In this document: in pieces, positions 1 through 5,222 of the stretch
Numbering within the stretch: position 1 is the first letter of the stretch
How the letters are laid out: every line of letters begins with the position of its first letter
Origin: an uncultured Aliterella sp.
GTDB taxonomy: Bacteria; Cyanobacteriota; Cyanobacteriia; Cyanobacteriales; Chroococcidiopsidaceae
Length of the DNA stretch: 8,705 nucleotides
Assembly (NCBI GenBank): GCA_905479905.1
Contig: CAJQOK010000046.1
Location: 1-8,705, forward strand
Direction: 5' to 3'
Position numbers and translations under genes: made by a program
Notes under the pieces: model-generated
What the model was told of the DNA's origin: nothing
What the model saw: only the letters and a program-made list of their open reading frames with translations
Database searches by the model: none

Positions 1-1172
1 ATTGAGATGCTGGCTTTTTGTTGGGTTGCATTAATGCGTATCCAGCCATCGACAAGATTGTATTTAATCGCATTGGTGACAAGGTTTTGCACAACTTGAG
101 TAAGTAAAACGCGATCGCCCACTACATACAGTTGAGCAGTAATATCTGTTTGAACTTTTAGATGCGGTGCTAGTAGTTCTATATCTTCCTCTACCTGAAC
201 TAAAATCTCTGACAAGTTTACTTCTACTTGATGTAAGTTCATTCGTCCAGCATCGGCTAAAGAAAGCAATAAAAGTTTTCGCACAATTCCACTTAATCGC
301 CGCACTTCATCTAATAAACTACTCAAACTTTGCTGCATCTGAGATTCAGGTTCAGCACTTTGTAAGTTGCGTTCTAGTTCTCCTTGCAAAATTGCCAAAG
401 GTGTTTTTAGTTCGTGAGCAGCATCCCCACTGAAGCGAGAAGCCTGCTTAAAGCTACGTTCTAGGCTCTCCAACATCTGATTAAATACCGCAATCAATTC
501 TACAAATTCTACATCCGTTGTATCAATGGGAACTCGTCTATCTAGTCCTTTGACTGTTACTTGCTTGATTGCCTCTGTCAATTGCCCTATAGGACGCAAA
601 GCATTACCCGACAACCACCAAGCACCCCCAGTAATCAAAAATAGGACAATAAGTATGGAAATTAAAAAAATATTGCGAATTGCTGCCATTTCACTATCAA
701 TGGTTTGGAGATTAACAGCGATCGCAATTTGATGCGCAGGAAATCTCGCCGCACCAACGCGCCAAGTTTGTGTTGATGTATATTGAGTCACAAAGCGGGG
801 CGGGATCCTAGGAGGCGGAAAAACATCATTTCGCGGTCTTCCTGCTTCGATAAAAGGGCGTGTCCCTGCTGGCAACTGGAGGCTATCTATGTTAATTTCT
901 AAGGGCCAATTATCAGACTTATAAAGAGTATTATTCTCGTTATCGTTGACTAATATCGCAATCGGTGTATCTTCATCAATACCAAATAGACGCGGTGAGG
1001 GCAAAAAGTGCTTAGATCGATTGACTCTTATCAATTGGCTTTTGATTGCTTCATCAAGGCGACTAACTTTGGTTTGGTAAATTAGCCACCAAGAAGTCAT
1101 GCCAAATCCTATTAGCGCACTACCAGCTAAAACCGCCGATGCTAAGGCTAGGCGAGTACGAAAAGAACGCAT
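1..1172 (-). CDS. Sensor histidine kinase with HAMP domain, 3' end cut off by the window edge
   Basis: Membrane sensor kinase expected to autophosphorylate on His and pass the phosphate to the response regulator encoded just upstream. I translated 390 codons from the ATG at 1172-1170, open to the left edge. Seen: a first membrane segment at about residues 9-31; an extracytoplasmic sensor region at about 33-162 with a Pro/Arg-rich stretch at 102-127; a second membrane segment at about 167-187; a HAMP domain from about 188 (ALRPIGQL) to 240; an H-box FSGDAAHELKTPL with phospho-acceptor His253; and an N-box NLVTNAIKYN at 363-372. The G1/G2 ATP-lid motifs lie beyond the window. The gene follows the regulator stop by 8 bases, so the two are probably cotranscribed and translationally coupled; a purine-rich AGAGGA lies inside the regulator's last codons. 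The layout is that of CusS/QseC-type kinases, but the signal cannot be read from the sequence. Confidence 0.95.
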   Translation of the reverse strand, partial: MRSFRTRLALASAVLAGSALIGFGMTSWWLIYQTKVSRLDEAIKSQLIRVNRSKHFLPSPRLFGIDEDTPIAILVNDNENNTLYKSDNWPLEINIDSLQLPAGTRPFIEAGRPRNDVFPPPRIPPRFVTQYTSTQTWRVGAARFPAHQIAIAVNLQTIDSEMAAIRNIFLISILIVLFLITGGAWWLSGNALRPIGQLTEAIKQVTVKGLDRRVPIDTTDVEFVELIAVFNQMLESLERSFKQASRFSGDAAHELKTPLAILQGELERNLQSAEPESQMQQSLSSLLDEVRRLSGIVRKLLLLSLADAGRMNLHQVEVNLSEILVQVEEDIELLAPHLKVQTDITAQLYVVGDRVLLTQVVQNLVTNAIKYNLVDGWIRINATQQKASIS

Positions 1173-1180
1173 CACGTTTA

Positions 1181-1858
1181 TCAATTTTCCTCTTGGCGAA
1201 ACCGATAGCCCACCCCTCGCACGCTTTCTAGCCAGGGCGATCCCCCAATCGGATCAAGCTTTTTGCGAATACGTTGAACGCAGACATCGACAACATTTGT
1301 AGTGGGATTAAAGTCGTAGCCCCAGACGTGTTCTAAAATTTGGGTGCGGGTAAAAACTCGTCCGGGCGATCGCATTAAGTATTCAAGCAAATTAAATTCG
1401 CGGCTAGTCAGTTCTACTACTTGGCGATCGCCCGTGACTTCTCGCTTAATACAATCTAGTTTAATTGAACCCGCACTTAATATATTTTGGCGATCGCCAT
1501 TGCTGCGCCGCACTACTGCATGAATCCGGGCGACTAACTCCTCTACAAAAAACGGTTTGGCAATATAGTCATCTGCGCCAAGATTTAGCCCATCAAGGCG
1601 ATCGTCTAATTCATTACGCGCCGTGAGCAAAATTACCGGAACATTGCGTTTGTCTCGGCGTAAGCTTTTAAGAATTGCCAGCCCATCTTTGCCAGGAACC
1701 ATAATATCCAGCACCAGAGCGTCATACTCGTTATCTACAGCACGGCTATAGCCTTCATCGCCATTATCACAGTAGTCAACAACAAACCCGTATTCCCTCA
1801 GCCCTGCATTGACAAAGTTAGCAATCTTTGCTTCATCTTCAACAAATAAAATGTGCAT
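1181..1858 (-). CDS. OmpR/CusR-family response regulator
   Basis: Two-component transcription factor of 225 residues, the normal length for the OmpR/PhoB family. The receiver domain (about 1-118) shows the acidic pocket E7/D8, phospho-acceptor Asp51 in VLDIMVPG, Thr79 in LLTA and Lys101 in the KPF motif. The C-terminal winged helix (about 127-222) ends in the typical VRGVGYRF hairpin and carries the recognition-helix region TTNVVDVCVQRIRKKL. Overall it resembles the CusR/CopR/QseB branch more than PhoB, which is a judgement from sequence feel and not an alignment. The ATG at 1858 is preceded by GGTGAGG at 1867-1861 on the minus strand, a good but closely spaced ribosome binding site. It is the first gene of an operon with the histidine kinase and is divergent from the Spy-like gene; the palindrome in the shared spacer is its likely binding site. 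Confidence 0.95.
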   Translation of the reverse strand: MHILFVEDEAKIANFVNAGLREYGFVVDYCDNGDEGYSRAVDNEYDALVLDIMVPGKDGLAILKSLRRDKRNVPVILLTARNELDDRLDGLNLGADDYIAKPFFVEELVARIHAVVRRSNGDRQNILSAGSIKLDCIKREVTGDRQVVELTSREFNLLEYLMRSPGRVFTRTQILEHVWGYDFNPTTNVVDVCVQRIRKKLDPIGGSPWLESVRGVGYRFRQEEN

Positions 1859-1860
1859 AA

Positions 1861-1867
1861 CCTCACC
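1861..1867 (-). promoter_or_regulatory. Ribosome binding site of the response regulator
   Basis: GGTGAGG read on the minus strand, two bases before the ATG at 1858. The spacing of AGG is short, but the GGTG part is about five bases away. It supports the start chosen for the regulator. Confidence 0.5.
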
Positions 1868-1893
1868 ATTGTATGTTCCCCACCTCCCGATAA

Positions 1894-1913
1894 AAATTAC
1901 AAAAATGTAATTT
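1894..1913. promoter_or_regulatory. Palindromic operator, probable response-regulator box
   Basis: AAATTACA-AAAA-TGTAATTT is a perfect inverted repeat with 8-base arms and a 4-base centre, in the spacer between the divergent response regulator and the Spy-like gene. From memory, the E. coli CusR box has the same 8-4-8 architecture with arms AAATGACA/TGTCATTT, differing from this one by a single base per arm. The site lies 35 bases upstream of the regulator start and about 70 upstream of the Spy-like gene. Binding by this regulator is inferred. Confidence 0.6.
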
Positions 1914-1928
1914 AGATTTAGGTCAAAC

Positions 1929-1936
1929 TGTAATTT
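1929..1936 (+). promoter_or_regulatory. Extra operator half-site
   Basis: TGTAATTT is repeated here exactly as in the right arm of the palindrome at 1906-1913, 23 bases further on, or about two helical turns. It overlaps where a -35 element for the Spy-like gene would fall, which would suit activation by a bound regulator. Role inferred. Confidence 0.4.
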
Positions 1937-1950
1937 TTATAGGGCTTAAT

Positions 1951-1956
1951 TAAAAT
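1951..1956 (+). promoter_or_regulatory. Candidate -10 box for the Spy-like gene
   Basis: TAAAAT is a near-consensus -10 hexamer 25 bases before the ATG at 1982. No good -35 hexamer lies 17 bases upstream; the region there (1928-1933) is part of the operator half-site instead, a pattern expected of an activator-dependent promoter. The surroundings are AT-rich, so chance matches are possible. Confidence 0.35.
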
Positions 1957-1981
1957 ATGACACTTATCCAAAGGTTTGATC

Positions 1982-2605
1982 ATGAAAATTAATCGCTTGT
2001 TAATAGTTTCTGCTGTATCTGTAATGATTGGGGGAGGAGGGTTTATCACCAGCAAAGCCCTAGCAGACCAGTTTTTAGTAGCACAAAATTCAGCCCCCTC
2101 AATAGAGCAACGCGAATCAGGGGAAAGAAAACGAGGGGGTGGAAAACTTGACCGTCTAAGCGGCATAACCGAAGCACAGAAGACTCAACTGCAACAAATT
2201 AAATCTGCTAGTCGCCAACAAATTGAAGCTATCCCCACCGCCGCGCAAAAAGCCCGAATGGAAGCGATTCGCAACGATACTAAAGCTAAAATGGATGCAG
2301 TTTTAACTGCCGAACAAAGGCAACAACTAGCACAATCATCCCCTGCTGGTGGAGAAAAAAAAGGTCGCGGTTATCCGAAAATTAGCGGACTAACCGATGC
2401 TCAAAAAACTCAAATGAGAGAAATTCGCTCTGCAAGCCGTCAGCAAATGGATACGGTACTTACAGCCGAGCAAAAAGCCCAAATGGAAGCAATTCGCACC
2501 GATACCAAAGCTAAGATGGATGCAGTTTTAACTGCTGAACAAAGGCAAGAATTAGAGCAGATGCGCCAGCAGAAAAACCCAAATCGTCAACAAAGGCAGT
2601 CTTAA
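1982..2605 (+). CDS. Exported Spy/CpxP-like LTxxQ-repeat protein
   Basis: Small secreted protein, probably periplasmic, of 207 residues. ATG 1982 is preferred over the in-frame TTG at 1976 because AAGG at 1971-1974 sits seven bases before the ATG. Residues 1-28 form a signal peptide (basic start, hydrophobic core, GGGG, then SKALA before DQF, with likely cleavage after Ala28). The mature part is helical, rich in Gln, Lys and Arg, and carries six LTxxQ-type motifs starting at residues 62, 85, 108 and 137, 160, 183: two triplets, each with exact 23-residue spacing. LTxxQ motifs mark the Spy/CpxP family of periplasmic stress chaperones and adaptors. The protein has no Cys or His but has regularly spaced Met residues. 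Its divergent neighbour is a CusR-like two-component system, so envelope or metal stress induction is likely. Function by family resemblance only. Confidence 0.85.
   Translation: MKINRLLIVSAVSVMIGGGGFITSKALADQFLVAQNSAPSIEQRESGERKRGGGKLDRLSGITEAQKTQLQQIKSASRQQIEAIPTAAQKARMEAIRNDTKAKMDAVLTAEQRQQLAQSSPAGGEKKGRGYPKISGLTDAQKTQMREIRSASRQQMDTVLTAEQKAQMEAIRTDTKAKMDAVLTAEQRQELEQMRQQKNPNRQQRQS
2165..2560 (+). repeat. Internal tandem duplication in the Spy-like gene
   Basis: Two 171-bp in-frame copies (2165-2335 and 2390-2560) are offset by 225 bp with a 54-bp linker. My hand alignment gives 41 of 57 identical residues. The last third is almost the same at protein and DNA level (for example the block encoding TKAKMDAVLTAEQRQ occurs in both), while the first third differs more. 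Each copy itself consists of three 23-residue units. Confidence 0.85.
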
Positions 2606-2613
2606 CTATTGCT

Positions 2614-2648
2614 GTGGCGCGGAGGGTGAACTTTTCCTTCCGCGCTAT
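2614..2648. terminator. Strong hairpin between convergent genes, probable terminator
   Basis: GCGCGGAGGG (2617-2626) pairs with CCTTCCGCGC (2636-2645) with one G-U wobble and a 9-base loop, and the stem can extend outward by weaker pairs. It begins 9-12 bases after the Spy-like stop codon. There is no T-run on either side, so it is not a textbook intrinsic terminator; it may instead stop or protect the 3' end of the Spy-like transcript. Confidence 0.45.
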
Positions 2649-2826
2649 GGAGATAAATTAATGCTCTCTGTTAACGGGGGTATGTTGCAACTTTTGATAT
2701 TGAGCTACAAATGGTGTGAAAGTGCGAAGCTCTGCGAGCGCGCTGGCGCGATAGCGCTCAATTGAACTACACAAGTTCTCTGTTAGATAAAATACATTAG
2801 CAGAGTGCGATCGCGTAATTGAAAAT
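2646..2826. other. Non-coding spacer between convergent genes
   Basis: I see no supportable gene here. The spacer holds a HIP1 octamer (2807-2814), an interrupted inverted repeat CTCTG/CAGAG (2778-2782 and 2801-2805), and the GC-rich patch listed separately. An open frame on the minus strand crosses this stretch, but it overlaps the end of the helicase-HNH gene in another frame and resembles nothing I know. Confidence 0.6.
2724..2759. repeat. GC-rich palindromic patch, possible dispersed repeat
   Basis: A GC-rich block with GAGCGC (2736-2741) facing GCGCTC (2754-2759), plus inner GCGC strings, in an otherwise AT-rich spacer. It resembles the short GC-rich palindromic repeats scattered between genes in Nostoc-like cyanobacteria. 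Only one copy is seen in this window, so its dispersed nature is inferred. Confidence 0.35.
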
Positions 2827-5112
2827 TTAAGCTTTAGAATTTCTAACAAGATTCTCTTGACAGGTTTTCCCTGTATGAGCTTTTCTCGATAATATTTGTA
2901 GATTATCCATAGTTGATAGTCCACCCTCAACCATAGGCTTGATGTGATCGATTTGAAAGTCTAGTCTTCTTTTACTTTTAACTCCACTAATGGCACAAGT
3001 TATATCTCCATTACTATCTGTATGTTTGGCATAAATTGAGTCTTTTAATTTTCTGTAATAGTCAAAATCTCTCTCTTTAATTTCGGACAAAGGTAGACTG
3101 TGTATATCTACGCGCTCATACTCTATACTTACTTTTATATAGGTTTGCTCATACATTTCAGGCTCTTCAATTTTACAAGTTTCAAGGTGAAGCTGATGTT
3201 TAAAATATCTTTTCTCGTAACCAAACAATACTTGCCAGAAAGCCTCTCTATTTTCCCATAGGGAATTTACATACTCAGCTTTTGCGGCTCCACCCAAAGA
3301 ATTGTTATAAATATAACTTGCTACTTTTTGCAAGTCGCAATCTTTACGATTTTTGAAAGCTAAAAAGTCTGGCTTCTTTTCATTTTGAGCATAATAGCGC
3401 AGAATATTTTTAATATCTTCATCTCGATAGCCAATTAAACTATGAAAATTCGGGAAATATTCCATTCTAACTTCAGTAAATAAAGCCTCTAGTTCCTGAG
3501 AATTTAGTTCTTCTCTATCACCTATAGTTAGCGGTTCAAATAGAGATGATAGATCGTTAATAAAATCTTCATAAGCCTGTTCAGTGTCATCATATAGTAA
3601 CACTTCGTAATTTTTATTACCTAAGTCCTCTTGTAATTCTAGATGTTCAAGAATAGAAAACTTATAAATACCCAGAGGCATTCTCTTTAAGAAATCTAGT
3701 TTTTCTAATGCAAAAGTGTCAATCGTTGTATCCATCATTACGGCGAACTTTTCCATTTCTTCAATGGAAATCAACCGGACAATAGAAGCATCTTTTTCCT
3801 TAGTAGTTTCGCTAAACGTACCTTCGCTTTCAATCAACTTTTCAGGGTTTACCCAATTAATTTTGTTTTTCCAGTCATCAATAAAGCTAACAATAAAAGC
3901 TTCTTTTGTACCCCCAGCTTTCTCGCCACGCAAAGCTCTACCGATCATTTGTGTCATGAAAATTGTAGAAGTAGTTGGGCGAGTTAGAAAAACGGTTTGT
4001 AAGTTAGGTAAATCTATGCCCTCTGTTAAAATATTGACATTTACTAATACATTAGTTTTACCATCTCTAAACTGTCGAATTTTTATAGGATTGTCTCTCG
4101 CAGAAATTGTAACACCTGTGACAGCATCTTTAATATCAGCTAAGACAAACTCCGATTTGATACCTCTAGCTTTAAAAAGCCCATTTAAAGCGATCGCATG
4201 ATCTACGTCAATCGCAAATACTACTACCTGCTTATATTTATCTATATTGTTTAAATACTGTTCAACAATCTGATTATTTCGCGCACAACTTGTAGCAATT
4301 TTTACAGCTATATCTTTAGGAATGTTATCAAAAGATTGAATTGCTTTAATATGTCTTGGTAATAAATCATTGTATACCTCTAATTTAGTATGCAATTCTT
4401 CAAATATAGGTTCAGCTAATATACCTATGGTAATTAAGCTTCTCAAATCTTCCTTGAAAATAATATCATCAGGAAAAACTTGCTTCAATAAACCTCCCTC
4501 ATCTTCAGCAGTTCTAAAAGGTGTAGCTGTTAAACCTAACATTTTAAAAGTGCTGGGCTTACTTTGTTCTAAAGCATGAATAACCTTACGATAGGTTTTA
4601 GCTGTAGCATGATGTGCTTCATCTACAATTAGAAGAACTTCATCTAAATTATTCGCCCATTTATTTAGCAGATAATCCATGCCAGTATTGAGACTATCTT
4701 TGCTGGCAATAATAATGTCATCTGTTGCCTGAATGTTTACAGGTCTGTCATGTTCGTTACTACCCGATATAATGCGATATTTAAAATTAGTGCGATCGCT
4801 CAGTAACGCAGCATAAGAATTATCCACAATTGTATTGAATGCTTGATTCAACAACTCATGACGGTGGGCAATCCACAGCACTTTTTTATACTTATTTGTA
4901 AAATTCTTCAGTAACCATTGAACAGCCGTTAAGGTTTTACCACCACCAGTAGGAAGGACAAGTAAACCTTTAAAAGGAGAGCGATTTATGATATCTAATT
5001 TTTGAATTGCTGTAGCTTGATGCTGATACAGGGATTTAGGTAAACTTCCCGACTTTACCTGTATTGTTCCCGCCGATCTAAGTTCAACAGTTCTATTTTC
5101 TGCGATTATCAT
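2827..5112 (-). CDS. SF2 helicase (ResIII/DEAH type) fused to a C-terminal HNH nuclease
   Basis: Large predicted ATP-dependent DNA translocase with a nuclease tail, cytoplasmic, 761 residues from ATG 5112. An in-frame TTG at 5124 would add four residues; neither start has a clear ribosome binding site. Seen in order (ATG numbering): LYQHQ at 28-32; Walker A PTGGGKT at 54-60; motif Ia WIAHRHELL; DEAH box VDEAH at 163-167; TATPFR at 195-200; motif V ILTEGIDLPN; motif VI QMIGRALRG at 388-396. Residues of about 420-680 match nothing I recognise. The C-terminus (about 700-756) is an HNH domain with D722-H723, N737 and H746; the usual zinc-knuckle Cys pairs are mostly absent (CAIS, LSRKAH). Such architectures are typical of restriction or anti-phage proteins, but no methyltransferase or partner lies nearby. 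The gene is AT-rich but contains two HIP1 sites. It follows pbpC by about 110 bases. A repair role is the alternative. Confidence 0.9.
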   Translation of the reverse strand: MIIAENRTVELRSAGTIQVKSGSLPKSLYQHQATAIQKLDIINRSPFKGLLVLPTGGGKTLTAVQWLLKNFTNKYKKVLWIAHRHELLNQAFNTIVDNSYAALLSDRTNFKYRIISGSNEHDRPVNIQATDDIIIASKDSLNTGMDYLLNKWANNLDEVLLIVDEAHHATAKTYRKVIHALEQSKPSTFKMLGLTATPFRTAEDEGGLLKQVFPDDIIFKEDLRSLITIGILAEPIFEELHTKLEVYNDLLPRHIKAIQSFDNIPKDIAVKIATSCARNNQIVEQYLNNIDKYKQVVVFAIDVDHAIALNGLFKARGIKSEFVLADIKDAVTGVTISARDNPIKIRQFRDGKTNVLVNVNILTEGIDLPNLQTVFLTRPTTSTIFMTQMIGRALRGEKAGGTKEAFIVSFIDDWKNKINWVNPEKLIESEGTFSETTKEKDASIVRLISIEEMEKFAVMMDTTIDTFALEKLDFLKRMPLGIYKFSILEHLELQEDLGNKNYEVLLYDDTEQAYEDFINDLSSLFEPLTIGDREELNSQELEALFTEVRMEYFPNFHSLIGYRDEDIKNILRYYAQNEKKPDFLAFKNRKDCDLQKVASYIYNNSLGGAAKAEYVNSLWENREAFWQVLFGYEKRYFKHQLHLETCKIEEPEMYEQTYIKVSIEYERVDIHSLPLSEIKERDFDYYRKLKDSIYAKHTDSNGDITCAISGVKSKRRLDFQIDHIKPMVEGGLSTMDNLQILSRKAHTGKTCQENLVRNSKA

Positions 5113-5156
5113 AATTTTTACCAAAGTAGCTACGAATTTGCTAGATCCTAAGCTGG

Positions 5157-5162
5157 CTTATA
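5157..5162 (-). promoter_or_regulatory. Possible -10 box upstream of the helicase-HNH gene
   Basis: TATAAG on the minus strand, 44 bases before the ATG at 5112, in the 110-base gap after pbpC. The -35 position (5180-5185) reads TGAAAT, a poor match. It suggests that the helicase gene could have its own promoter, but the evidence is weak. Confidence 0.25.
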
Positions 5163-5222
5163 GTGAAAAAACGTCAGAAATTTCACCGATCTTATTTCTT
5201 CTTATTCCTCTTTTGCAGTGCG

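Noticed and set aside
167..732. Two plus-strand open frames opposite the histidine kinase
   Set aside because: Both lie antisense to the kinase HAMP, H-box and following region, which is clearly the coding strand.
1868..1873. TACAAT on the minus strand as -10 box of the response regulator
   Set aside because: It would place the transcription start at or inside the ribosome binding site, leaving almost no leader; probably chance.
1976..1981. TTG start two codons upstream for the Spy-like protein
   Set aside because: AAGG at 1971-1974 is only one base before the TTG but is well spaced for the ATG at 1982.
2658..2930. 90-codon open frame on the minus strand
   Set aside because: It overlaps the HNH-encoding end of the helicase gene in another frame, extends into spacer DNA with the GC-rich patch, and has no recognisable domain or ribosome binding site.
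3716..4201. 161-codon plus-strand open frame
   Set aside because: It lies wholly antisense inside the helicase gene, whose reading frame carries clear motifs on both sides of it; the translated product looks like low-information antisense sequence.
5163..5186. GTGAAA/TTTCAC inverted repeat as pbpC terminator
   Set aside because: The stem is only six mostly AT pairs with a 12-base loop, too weak to call.
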